Shown here: piece after piece, positions 23,827 to 34,404 of the stretch
Position numbering within the stretch: the first letter of the stretch is position 1
Layout of the letters: every line of letters begins with the position of its first letter
Assembly (NCBI GenBank): GCA_019722365.1
Contig: JADFUC010001333.1
Coordinates: 744,001-808,000, forward strand
Direction: 5' to 3'
Source: Lithospermum erythrorhizon
Lineage: Eukaryota > Streptophyta > Magnoliopsida > Boraginales > Boraginaceae
DNA length: 64,000 nucleotides
Translations under genes and position numbers: made by a program
Notes under the pieces: model-generated
What the model saw: the letters and a program-made list of their open reading frames with translations, nothing else
The model's database searches: none
What the model was told of the DNA's origin: nothing

Positions 23827-24064
23827 ATATAAATGATATACTCAGTCCATTTTTTTTTAATTATAATTTTAGAATAAATTTTTTATTTCAAAATAGTTGT
23901 CATTTTAGCGTAACAAATTGCACTTTTATCAACCAATCAATGATATAGTTTTAATTGATTGTCATTCTACATTTACAACATAATTTTTTACTAATTTTTA
24001 TTTTCCTTAATCTATTAATATATATGCAAATGGCTAAAACCACAAATAAAAAAAGGAGGTAGTA
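23827..24064. mobile_element. AT-rich MITE (family B)
   Basis: Begins TACTCAGTCCATTTTTTTT and ends AAAAAAAGGAGGTAGTA, an imperfect terminal inverted repeat. Its interior (CAATCAATGATATAGTTTT, TTGTCATTCTACATTT) recurs as reverse complement at 35.59-35.80 kb. It lies in the 5' flank of the carrier pseudogene. Confidence 0.6.
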
Positions 24065-26013
24065 ATAAACTAATAAACGTCCAATCTTGCTACACAAAAT
24101 TGAAAAAAAAAAACAAACCCACATGAAATCTTGGAAAAATATATACAAAAACACCTCTAACAACAAAAATCAAAATTATGCTCTAAAAATGCTTTAAAAT
24201 ACCATTTTTTTGCGTTTTCTGAGCCATATTTTGGATCTAACGTGGATAACAGTGAATTGATCTAGCATATCTGGATTGTTATTGAGATTAACAACACCAT
24301 CTTCATCATCAAAGTCTCCAAAGATGACGGATCTTTAGCAAGAAAATTGGTTTTTGTTGAGGATAAGTAGATAGAAAAAGGGAGGGAGTGAGGATTGGTT
24401 GTTTATTATGATACAAGTGCTGAAGTGTTATTATTGGAATGGATTGTAATGAAAATTGTTGTATGAAAAAAATGAAAAGGGAGACAAGAGTGGATAATGT
24501 GGGGGGAGATGAGGTGTCTATTACCATGTGACTAGGTCGATGGATATATCTCATGTGTGATAAAGTTGTAGGAATATATCTTTCGAATGGTGTATCGGTT
24601 AATTTGTATTTAATTTTTTTTAGGTCGAGGAGTTTGAATTTTTTATTATAAAAAAAGGGATTAAATTATTGTAATTTTTATTATAAAAATAAAATTTGTA
24701 GGAAATAAATTTGGCTTATAAATATTTTAATGTTTATATATTGATAGTATTATGTAGGCATATTATTTTTATTTTTATTTGTCTTTCACAAATTGAAAAT
24801 TTTATTAAACAAGGTAAAAACTTATGTAGGTAGTATAATCAATTCGCATTTTCCTTTAACTTAAGGAAAGGGGTGGATAAAGCGAACCAAGTAAAAAGTG
24901 AAAAGATGAAGAAAACTTAATTTGCGGTATCAAATCGATGGAATAATCGAGGATTTGTCGCCTATAAAAGCTTGGCGGGTGATTGATAGTGCAGAAGTTG
25001 AACTAGTGTGATTGAATGAGAATTTTTATAGCTTGTGGAGTGATCTTTGATGTCGTTCGCTTCATTAGAGTATTAATGCCTAATTCTTAGGGGAATGAGG
25101 TAATTTTAGGATTTTTACAAGTGAAAATGGAAATAGAAATAAAAATAACTTGAAAACGGCGAGGCTGCTATAATCACGAGCCAAAATTACTATTTTTAGG
25201 CTCACATTCGTAAGTGTAGTGTTGAGTAAATTTTATTTAGAGGCAAAATAATCCTTTCATTTTTACTACATTGGTGTGTGCTTTTAGTGGGCGAAACCCT
25301 CGCGCCGTCCCCCCACTTCCAGGTAAAATTATAAATAAAAAATAAGTGATGGTGAAAAAAACAAGATAATTAATTTTGATTGTATTAAACTAATAGTGAC
25401 TTTGATTGTGTTTATTGTTTATTGTTTTTAAAATATACTCCTCGAGTACCAAAAATTGTTCCGACTTTTTAATTTTTTGATAATAGTTTTTAAATTTTGA
25501 CATTAAATATATTTATTTGTATTGTATAATGTATAATACTCACTTAAAAGAAAATTACATGAAGATTGTTAAGTTTGAGCTTTTTTTTATGCATCTTGAT
25601 TTTGAAGTGTAGATATTATTTTTGTTTGTGATATAATCTTGATGAAAAGCCTCATTAATCCACATTTCAAAGCTTCTTTCATTGATGTATTTTTTGTCAA
25701 TATTATCTGTATGCATAGTATATTTATGTTAGTTTGAAAATTCTGTATAAAAAAGTGGGCAAATACATGAGACGGAGAAAATATTTAATAAAAAAAATAT
25801 ATCGATAGAAAAGATTTAAAATGTATTTTTTAAAATCGATTATTTTAAAAAATTGAATAATCTTTTATTGGAATAGGTATATAAAAGATAACCTAGAAAA
25901 GCACCCGAGCCCGGCAGCCATCCATCATCCCAATCCACCCAACACCCCCGGCAGGCTCGTTATATAAATAAGAAATTTTCGTACCTTGATAAAATCTTGC
26001 AATTACCTTCTCA
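24065..26013. other. Intergenic, AT-rich
   Basis: No recognisable gene. Some mixed-composition sequence at 24.85-25.3 kb and a TATATAAA-like element at about 25.88 kb precede the exon-like segment at 26014. Confidence 0.4.
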
Positions 26014-26090
26014 ATGGCACATCCTGATGGAAAGCAAGAGAGGGAGAAATCAATTAAACAAGGAATTGAAATCAATGCCCAAAAATTGAG
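26014..26090 (+). other. Orphan first-exon-like segment
   Basis: An ATG opens MAHPDGKQEREKSIKQ and continues to AQKL, ending AG|GTGAGTATT, an excellent plant splice donor. TATA-like sequences lie 50-140 bases upstream. I find no acceptor-linked continuation: the sequence that follows duplicates the 3' flank of TIM23. The protein family is not recognised. It may be a relic of a gene whose rest was replaced. Confidence 0.35.
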
Positions 26091-26106
26091 GTGAGTATTA
26101 AACTAT

Positions 26107-26700
26107 TTTCATTATTCAAAGGTGTGGGAATATTCGGCTTCCACTGTTATATATCCTTGCATGATGGTGTTTGCATGTATTAAGTACACGATTCATCCTT
26201 GTTATTTTTCCCAGTTTTTGTTGTTGTTCCATCTTCATGTTTTAAATATAAACTGTTGGATGAAATGTGGTTCGTATTGCCATTGTCTTTTTGTTTGGTT
26301 CTGCTCCAATTCAGTAAAAAATATTGATGAATCTTAGTCAGGAGTTATCTATGACCATGGATGATCCCTTTACTGAAGATAGAACAACTACATCTCAAAA
26401 TGAGATGTCTAATTCATGGCTGTCCGGGTTGATTTGGATTATATCTTGGTCGATGTCCCTTCTAAATTACCCTGTATCTCGGCATAATTTTAGATGAATT
26501 TGTGAGGTCATACCATGCTTGGCACGATAAAATTTGCATTTTGTGTGGGTTCCTAGCAGCTGCCCTTTAGGCCTCTAGTTGGAGTTGTGAGGTTCATATG
26601 AAATTAGGACAGTTAGTACATTATGTTTTCAGCCATATATGTGGTTTGCATTTATTAGCCTCGATGGCTTTGCTTGTGTAAAGTAGCTGCATCATTCTCC
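26107..26700 (+). repeat. Upstream copy of TIM23 3' flank
   Basis: Matches 28.98-29.70 kb in the same orientation. Shared blocks include TTCAAAGGTGTGG, TTTTTGTTGTTGTTCCATCT, CATCTCAAAATGAGAT, CCCTGTATCTCGGCATAATTTT, GCTGCCCTTTAGGCCTCTAG and TTCAGCCATATATGTGGTTT. The two copies flank the TIM23 gene as diverged direct repeats about 2.9 kb apart. Confidence 0.85.
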
Positions 26701-27732
26701 CTTTTAAGCAAAAGGTAAGAATGGGTCGGATAGTATGTATTGCAACGCTTATCGATCATTGAGGTTATAGTAAATTCAGGTACTTCTCAATTGATTTCCA
26801 AATTAATGACCTGCACCAAATGATATCAGATGCGTTTAACTTGGAACCTAACAACATATCTAGATTGAGCATTAGGTACCAAGAACAATAAAATCACAGA
26901 AGAATTTAGACTGAATATTCGATACCAAAAAGAAAAAAAAAACAAGAAGAAGACTATCCATACCAAAAAGAAAAAAAAAACAAGAAGAAGACTGTCCATA
27001 ACAAAAAGAAAAAATAAACAAGAAGAAAAATGGCACTAGCAAGATTCGTAGGCAAATACTAAGCTCTTGCCAATTGTGCCAGACTTCGACTTGGATACGA
27101 TTCTGAGGATGAGTTAATTACGAGATGTGGCTCGATTGATGAAATCCCAAATTTTAAACAAAAATACTCCAATTTAAAATTAAGCTACTTATGAGAATAG
27201 AACTTCTGGCCTGCTTTCGAGCAGAGGCGAGTGTCTTTCTTCTTATGGCTAGTTCTTTACTTGAACTGAGTTATGCATGAAAGCCGGGTTTAGGGTTGAT
27301 TAAAATTTATTTATTCCACGATTATTAATTTAACGAATCTTCATTTGAGGAGTTTATTAATATCGGGATCAAAAAGATTATTGTATTATTTTAAATAGTT
27401 TATTAGTTTATTGATTATTAATTTAAAGAGTTTCTATTGTATATCGACCCATTCGAATCGAATTTCAAATGTTCCAATTTTTCAAACCGCATCGCATCAC
27501 ATTTTTTTTTGGATTCTTTCTAACCTCGAGCTACAAATTCTACAAAGTTCGACTCGTTAACGAGCCTATTCTTGACGGGTAAGCTAGCTATTAGAATAAT
27601 CCCCCCCCTTTCTTTCACCTCCTCTAAAAACTTGTTCGATCTCCTCTCCTCCGCCCCTCTCGCTAACCCTAACCCTTCATTTTCCGACAACCTTAACCCA
27701 AAAACTTCATTATTTTCCGACAACCTTAAACG
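26701..27732. other. TIM23 upstream region
   Basis: Contains a 38-bp tandem repeat (listed separately) and otherwise AT-rich DNA. The last 150 bases are CT-rich with an ACCCTAACCC stretch near 27667, compatible with a 5' UTR and promoter of TIM23. Confidence 0.4.
26923..27033. repeat. 38-bp tandem repeat, three copies
   Basis: Units at 26923-26960, 26961-26998 and 26999-27033 each start TACCAAAAAGAAAAAAA and contain CAAGAAGAAGACT. This is a purine-rich minisatellite. The third unit is shorter and diverged. Confidence 0.85.
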
Positions 27733-28317
27733 ATGTCGTCGTACCAACCAACATCCTTACCTAGTGACGATTCCGACCAATCAAAATCCTCCACGTCATC
27801 AACCCGTCTCTACAGCCCTTATCAAGACCTCCAAATCCCATCTCAAGCTCTCTACAAGCTCCCCACCTCCCCTGAATTCCTCTTCACTGAAGAATCCATC
27901 AAGCAACGCCGCTCCTGGGGGGAAAATCTCACTTACTACACCGGAATCGGCTACTTAGGCGGCGCTGTCGTGGGCGGCGGAAAGGGTTTTTTTGAGGGTG
28001 TGAAGCAGTTCGAAAAAGGGGACACCATGAAGCTGAAAGTCAATAGGGTGCTTAATGGGTCGGGTCATTCGGGTCGGGTTTGGGGGAATCGGGCTGGGGT
28101 GATCGGGTTGATGTATGCCGGCTTGGAAAGTGGGATGGTGGCTTTGAGGGATACGGATGATGTGGTGAATAGTGTGGTTGCTGGGTTGGGTACGGGGGCG
28201 TTGTATCGGGCGGCTAGTGGGCCTAGGTCTGCTGCTGTGGCTGGGGCGATCGGGGGGCTTGTTGGGTTGTTGGCTGTGTCCGGGAAGCAGGCGTTGAAAC
28301 GATATGTTCCGATTTGA
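27733..28317 (+). CDS. TIM23: Mitochondrial import translocase subunit TIM23
   Basis: TIM23 is the channel subunit of the inner-membrane presequence translocase that imports precursor proteins into the matrix. The intronless frame gives 194 aa. A polar N-terminal third (serine-rich, then YSPYQDLQ and [12 protein letters not shown]) faces the intermembrane space in the family. It is followed by the Tim17/Tim22/Tim23 domain with glycine-rich helices: [55 protein letters not shown] and [17 protein letters not shown]. The length agrees with plant TIM23 proteins. The start is the first ATG in a CT-rich leader. The gene is sound, but its stop region has been copied in tandem downstream. Confidence 0.95.
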   Translation: MSSYQPTSLPSDDSDQSKSSTSSTRLYSPYQDLQIPSQALYKLPTSPEFLFTEESIKQRRSWGENLTYYTGIGYLGGAVVGGGKGFFEGVKQFEKGDTMKLKVNRVLNGSGHSGRVWGNRAGVIGLMYAGLESGMVALRDTDDVVNSVVAGLGTGALYRAASGPRSAAVAGAIGGLVGLLAVSGKQALKRYVPI

Positions 28318-29010
28318 AGAAGGTCTTGTGGTGAAAATTTTGATGACATTTATGTTACCTTTGTGTTTTGCATTGTAGTATTTTCATTGTTGGACATGGA
28401 AAGACTACTGTTTTAAAGTTAATTTATGCAGCTATGAATGTGCTGAGACTATGATTTGGTGAATAAATTATTCAAATGTGAGGGCATATTAGCTTGCATT
28501 GATATATAGCCTTATTTGATGATCCTTTCCGATTTGAAAAAGGTTGCGTTTTTTGTGGTTTGTAGTGGCAATGTTTTATGGCATAATGAAGTATTGATGT
28601 TTATTAATTAGCTTGTGTTTGAGTTTGTAGTATTATCATTGCTGGACATGAAAAGAGTCGCTTTTTAAGTTAATTTATGCAGCTATGAATTTGCTGACAC
28701 TCGAAATATTGCTTCTATTAGGATAGTGCATGATGATGATTTGATGAATAAATTATTCTATGGTTGCTTGCATTTTTTATTTATTTATAAATTCCAATTT
28801 GAAAAGCTTGCATTTTATTGTTTGATGGCGTAGTGGTGAATTATGGATATCTGTGTTATACTTTGTAGTATTGTCATTGCTGGAAATGAAAATAGTCCGG
28901 CTTTCTTTAAGATAATTTATGCAGTTATGAATCTGTCGAGACTCGAAATATATGCTCTTGTTCCATTGTAGATGAAAATGATTTGGTAAATACATTATTC
29001 AAAGGTGTGG
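28306..29010 (+). repeat. Tandem array starting at the TIM23 stop codon
   Basis: Three diverged units begin near 28306, 28525 and 28788. Each opens with a version of TTCCGATTTGAAGAAGG, which in the first unit is the last codons and stop of TIM23. Each continues with GTAGTATTTTCATTG, GGACATGGAAAG, AAGTTAATTTATGCAGC and GGTGAATAAATTATTC. Period is about 220-265 bases. The first unit is presumably the true 3' UTR. Confidence 0.85.
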
Positions 29011-29700
29011 ACATATTAGCTTCCATTGTTATATATCCTTACATGATGGTGTTGCAGACTTGCAGGTAGTAAGTGCACCTTCCGCCCTTGTTATTTTCCC
29101 CAATTTTTGTTGTTGTTCCATCTTTATGCTTTAAATGTAAACTGTTAATCTATTAACTCATAAGTGAGTAGGTCGAGTTTTCTATAAAAGCTAGACCATT
29201 TATTAAATTATTTGAATACAATTGGTTGAATAGTTAGAAGAATTATGAATTTTTAGCAAATGAATTGGGTTATGTACAATATCTCATCGGCGATGGTTGT
29301 ACCAAGCGAGCTATTTATTGAAGATGATCAGTTTACTGAAGATAGAACAATGACATCTCAAAATGAGATTATGCTTTATGTGTTGATTGAATACAATTGG
29401 TTGAATATATGCTTTATGTGTTGATTTGCATTATAAATTGGTCTCAAGATGCCCCCCTCTAAATTGCCCTGTATCTCGGCATAATTTTAAATGAATTAGT
29501 GAGGTCATGCCAAGTTTGGCACGATAAAATTTTCATTGTTTGTGGGTTCCTCGCAGCTGCCCTTTAGGCCTCTAGTTGGAGTTGTGAGGTTCATGTGAAA
29601 TTAGGACAGTTTGTAAATTTTGTTTTCAGCCATATATGTGGTTTGCGTTTATTTCGCCTTGATGGCTTTACTTGTGTAAGTAGCTGCATCGTTCTCTATT
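28980..29700 (+). repeat. Downstream copy of the TIM23-flanking direct repeat
   Basis: Partner of 26107-26700. It joins the end of the third tandem unit without a gap, so this copy is probably the original location. It has some extra sequence (29.16-29.30 kb) absent from the upstream copy. No coding potential. Confidence 0.8.
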
Positions 29701-29995
29701 TTCTTATATTTTCTCTATTACATTTAATTTTTCAGTCCTATGGTACAGTTCCATTGCATTTTATGTTACATAAAGGCATTGGGACAATTCATGTTCCATA
29801 TATCACAACTCACTTTATGAGGTAGAATGAGGAGATAATACCACTGCTTACATGGTTAGGATGTTGACTGTGTTAACTTGTTTGTGTTTTAATTGTGACT
29901 TGCTTAGTTACACTTGTGTTGAGATCAAATTAAATTAGTCAGGGTGAATTTGGTGTCCATGTAGTTGGCACTCATGGTCATATTTTTTGTCATGT

Positions 29996-30075
29996 AATAT
30001 ATCCAAATTACTGCATCCTGATTCCATTAGTATGTTTGTGCTTGATGATATTGATGAAATAATGTTTTTGGATTT
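29996..30075 (+). pseudogene. Small eIF4A relic
   Basis: A short stretch reads PDSISMFVLDDIDEIMF, aligned with [16 protein letters not shown] of the intact eIF4A exon 3 (around 32370-32415). The DEAD motif has become DDID. Homology covers only about 60-80 bases and no flanking helicase motif is seen. Confidence 0.7.
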
Positions 30076-30098
30076 TAGTTTTGTTTGTTTAAGCAAAG

Positions 30099-30120
30099 AT
30101 ATATATATATATATATATAT
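30099..30120. repeat. AT dinucleotide microsatellite
   Basis: Uninterrupted (AT)11. Confidence 0.95.
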
Positions 30121-30859
30121 TTGTTCAATGCTTTTGAAGAGGCTCCCGTCTAATCATGATAAGGAGGAGGTCGAATGGTACCTAACCTTACTCTACGATA
30201 ACAAGGATGATGTTTCCGAATTGATCGTGCAAACATTATTACTACTTTGTATTTCATAATATATAAAGATTGTAAGTAGTGTAAATGAATCATTTTGATA
30301 TAGATCGTTGAAAAATGACATTAACGATATGATAAAGAGGTTGATGCTATAATCGCTAACTAGCAACGACTCAATGAACACCACAGTCCAGTGTTCTTAA
30401 ATCAAATTTATTCTCCAAGTCAACCATGCAACTCGAGTTCTAAACGATCAATGTGTCAAATTCAATCACATATACTCAAATTCAATCATTTATAGGACTT
30501 GGAACTAACCAACCCTATTTTTTTTAGTAGGCGACACAATATAGTCCTTTATTTAAAAGATAAGTCGGTTATGTTGATAATTTACAAATAACACATTTTT
30601 ATAGGACATGAAATCAACCAAGCCTAATTTTTTCTTTCTACCAAGTTTTAACTCAAATTCAATCATATGTATTCACTAAAACGAAAATAGTAAAGTGAGA
30701 TGATTTGAAACACGAGTAACCGAATGTGAACTATGAATCTGAATTAAAAAACGACCTAGGGGGGTAAATTTGTGAAACCAAAAGTAACTAAGGGCATACC
30801 CCACAATATAAAATTTTATTTACTATGATCCTACCTTTTTGGGACAAAACAAAATCACA
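30121..30859. other. Upstream of eIF4A, no gene
   Basis: AT-rich sequence. The open stretch continuing from the eIF4A relic to 30259 is in a different context and has no homology I recognise. Confidence 0.4.
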
Positions 30860-31425
30860 AATAAACAAAACCCTAGCAAATCTCCTAAAAGCTCTCATTT
30901 TTAAGGTTTGTTTTTTTAATTTATATCATATTAATATTTCAATTTCAATTTGTTATATAGTATCAGTTCATATGTAGATCCTTTTTTATATATCTGTGTA
31001 TTTTTTGTTTATTTAATGTGGTGAAATGTGATATTACAATGTTGGTAGTTTATAAATTATGTTTTTATTAATTTTTCAATTACAAGGTTGGATTTTTTTT
31101 CTCATCTGATATTGTTTTTTGATAAAAGAACTGCTAATGATTAAATATATGTGTAATTTTATTGATTTATTAATGTTGTTAAATATGATAGTAATGGTTG
31201 TTGTAAAATTGCAATGTTGGTAGTTTATACGTTATGTATTTATTATATTTTCAATTAGCTTTTGTCCATGATTAAATTGGATTAGTCAAGAATCAGTGAA
31301 CTAGTGAAGAAAAATTTGATCTTTTTGTCATCTGATGTTGTGTTTAAATGCTCCCTTAGGTCTCATATAAGTGTTCCCAATATGGCCAAGATTTTACACT
31401 TCCAATATTGTCAAGCAATGCAGTC
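30860..31425 (+). promoter_or_regulatory. eIF4A leader with telo-box and 5' UTR intron
   Basis: AAAACCCTAGC at about 30868-30878 contains the telo-box (AAACCCTA) common near transcription starts of plant translation genes. A leader follows. A likely 5' UTR intron runs from the donor at 30906 (AAG|GTTTG) to the acceptor at 31423 (ATGCAG|TC) just before ATGG. This arrangement is usual for plant eIF4A genes. Removing the intron also removes upstream ATGs. Both splice sites are inferred. Confidence 0.6.
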
Positions 31426-33349
31426 ATGGCAGGTCAAGCACCAGAAGGATCTCAATTTGATGCTCGTCAGTTCGATGCTAAGATGAGTGAACTGTAAGTC
31501 TCTGAAGGACATCTAATGTTTCCATATTGCTAATCCCTGAAACTTTTAATCACTGATAAATGTGGACTGAATTGTTTCCACTAAAGCTGAACAGCTGAAG
31601 TCTGAAACTTTTAATCACTGATATCTGTGAGCTGAATTGTTTACAGGCTACAAGTTGATGGACAAGATTTTTTCACATCATATGATGAAGTTTATGACAG
31701 TTTTGATGCAATGGGCCTGCAAGAGAACCTTCTTAGAGGAATTTATGCTTACGGTAAGATTCTTGCATGGGATAATTATTCTCATTTGTATATTTCCTTT
31801 GCTCTTAAGTTTCTGCAAGATGAGTAGATGACAAGCTATTGTAAAATCTGTTATGAATAATACTGACATTAGCCCTATGATTGCGTTCTGCTTGTGTACT
31901 AGTGGCTCAATTATTTTATTGTTGCATGGTTCTTTGTTACATCTGTATTGCATTGCACGAAACCATTTGTCTTTTATTGAATTTGAAGTTTCATATGGTT
32001 TGAAGGTTTTGAGAAGCCATCTGCCATCCAACAGAGGGGTATAGTTCCATTCTGCAAGGGACTTGATGTCATCCAGCAGGCTCAGTCTGGAACAGGGAAG
32101 ACTGCAACTTTCTGTTCTGGTATCTTGCAGCAGTTAGATTACAGTTTGGTCCAATGCCAGGCCTTGGTCTTGGCACCCACTCGTGAGCTCGCACAGCAGA
32201 TTGAAAAAGTTATGCGAGCACTTGGTGATTATCTTGGTGTCAAGGTACATGCTTGTGTGGGTGGGACCAGTGTTCGTGAAGATCAGCGTATTCTCCAAGC
32301 TGGTGTTCACGCCGTTGTTGGCACCCCTGGTCGTGTTTTTGACATGTTACGTAGGCAATCATTGCGCCCTGATTCGATTAAGATGTTTGTGCTTGATGAG
32401 GCTGATGAAATGCTTTCTAGAGGGTTCAAGGATCAGGTATTATTTTGCACCTGCTTTTATTTTGTATATATATGTTCTAAGTCCTATTCCACTCTCTGAT
32501 TGTATGAATGCTCCGATGCTATTCCACAACAGTTTTGTTTGGGTTTTCTTGCTGCACCATGATTGCATTACTGTATACCTCCAACCCTTTTTCCCTCAAC
32601 CCCCCTTAATAGTACAGTTTAATCTCGTTTCTTTATCGTTCATTCATGCTTCTTCCTTTTGACATCTGCTGATCAGTGAAATACCATCTAACGTGACATG
32701 TACTTGCTTTCAGATCTATGACATCTTTCAGTTGCTTCCTGCTAAAGTTCAAGTTGGTGTCTTCTCAGCCACAATGCCACCAGAGGCTCTTGAAATAACT
32801 AGGAAGTTCATGAATAAGCCTGTGAGGATCTTGGTTAAGCGTGATGAGTTGACCCTGGAAGGTATAAAACAGTTCTATGTTAATGTTGATAAGGAGGAAT
32901 GGAAGCTTGAGACCCTATGTGATCTGTATGAGACCTTGGCCATCACCCAGAGTGTCATCTTCGTGAACACTCGTCGTAAGGTTGACTGGCTTACTGACAA
33001 GATGCGTAGCCGAGATCACACAGTCTCTGCCACTCATGGAGATATGGATCAGAACACTCGTGACATAATCATGCGTGAATTTCGCTCTGGCTCATCCCGG
33101 GTGCTGATCACAACCGATCTCTTGGCCCGTGGTATTGATGTACAACAGGTTTCCCTTGTGATCAACTTTGATCTGCCTACACAGCCTGAAAATTATCTGC
33201 ATCGAATAGGAAGAAGTGGAAGGTTTGGAAGGAAAGGCGTTGCTATCAACTTTGTAACAAGGGATGACGAGCGAATGCTTTTTGACATCCAGAAATTCTA
33301 CAACGTGGTTGTTGAGGAACTCCCTGCAAATGTTGCCGATCTTCTGTGA
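31426..33349 (+). CDS. EIF4A: Eukaryotic initiation factor 4A (DEAD-box RNA helicase)
   Basis: eIF4A is the ATP-dependent RNA helicase of the eIF4F complex that unwinds the mRNA leader during translation initiation. Exons 31426-31493, 31647-31753, 32006-32436 and 32714-33349 join in frame through GT-AG introns to exactly 413 aa, the length typical of plant eIF4A. All helicase motifs are present: Q-motif region [13 protein letters not shown] (from residue 59), Walker A AQSGTGKT (84-91), [18 protein letters not shown] (189-192), SAT (220-222), [14 protein letters not shown] and [13 protein letters not shown]. The protein begins [17 protein letters not shown] and ends VADLL. No defect is seen. 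A DEAD-region relic lies 1.4 kb upstream. Confidence 0.98.
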
Positions 33350-34053
33350 GAGTTTTCATTGCAGGATATTCAACTTTCTCAAGTCAAGCAAGCAAGCAAA
33401 CTGACGCCTCATTTTTTTGCTTTTAAATTAATTTATGTTATTGGTTAAATATTGCAAAGTTCATCATTCTGTTTTCTTGGTATCAATCTTGAATACTTTC
33501 TGCAGTTTGATTACATATTATTTGCAAATTTTGTTGCTGGTAGGATTTTGTTGTATTTATTTGACTACCTTTCGAAATATGTCTGGATTCTTTTTGGAGA
33601 TTATTGTTCCTTGTTTCTCTATATTAATTAAATCTCTAAAAGGCTGCATCCATGATCCATTATATTGTAAAATTAACAATCTAGAATTTCAAGAACTCCA
33701 AATTGTTGCAAAATCCTTGACAATTATGTTCAATGAGCTGAAGAATGTCCAACTACTATAGGAGGAGGATACCTCAGATGTAATCAAATTTGGCATCAGA
33801 AAAAGATTTAGTCAACTTTACCTCTAATATGTGGTATCAACCCATCATTATCATATACTGTATATATATCAATTTCCTATCAAACTGCATGCAAGAAAAT
33901 CAATGCAGTACTACTATGCTCATTATGACAAGAAGAAGTCATAAAAGCCACCACCAACTGGATCATTCCCCATCCAATTAAACAAGATCTCTGACATATC
34001 AATCACAAGCCATCTTCCTTGACATTTCCCTTTCTTGACTTATTTGTTCTCTC
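33350..34053. other. eIF4A 3' flank and DUF3511 5' flank
   Basis: AT-rich. The eIF4A 3' UTR and the leader of the next gene must lie here. The open stretch at 33435-33761 has no coding character. Confidence 0.45.
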
Positions 34054-34404
34054 ATGGAGAATTACAGATCTATGTCAGTTACAGAAGGAAAGATGCAGAT
34101 TGATAACTCTGCATATGGTGCCAATCAAGCTCCAAAAAACATGAATGAGCTTAGAAGCTATAGCACTTCTTATGTGACAACTGGACATGCAAATGCAAAT
34201 ATTGATCAAAAGGAAGTGAAGATCAAGAAATTCAAGAGCAAGTCTGCTTCCTCTGCTGCTTCAATGGGATGGAGCTTCAATGATCCTGAGCTGCAAAGGA
34301 AGAAAAGGGTGGTTAGCTACAAGGTTTATTCAGTGGAGGGGAAGATGAAAGGCTCACTTAGAAAGAGTTTCAGGTGGATCAAAGATACTTGTGGATGGTT
34401 TTGA
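34054..34404 (+). CDS. DUF3511 family protein
   Basis: A single exon encodes 116 aa. The C-terminal half carries the plant-specific DUF3511 signature: a basic stretch VKIKKFKSKSASS, then MGWSFNDPELQRKKRV, VSYKVYSVEGKMKGS and RKSFRWIKDTCGWF at the very C-terminus. The N-terminal half is polar and low in conservation. Length is typical of the family. No signal peptide or membrane segment is visible. The molecular function of the family is not established. Intact start and stop, same strand as eIF4A but independent. Confidence 0.93.
   Translation: MENYRSMSVTEGKMQIDNSAYGANQAPKNMNELRSYSTSYVTTGHANANIDQKEVKIKKFKSKSASSAASMGWSFNDPELQRKKRVVSYKVYSVEGKMKGSLRKSFRWIKDTCGWF

Noticed and set aside
24300..24560. 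Possible small gene on the minus strand
   Set aside because: Low-complexity open stretch without start context, homology or neighbours suggesting a function.
26923..27033. Regular repeats that might suggest a CRISPR-like array
   Set aside because: Units are contiguous without unique spacers, and the DNA is from a plant nucleus; it is a simple minisatellite.
33435..33761. 108-codon open stretch downstream of eIF4A
   Set aside because: AT-driven, hydrophobic and phenylalanine/leucine-rich, in 3' UTR position, no family resemblance.
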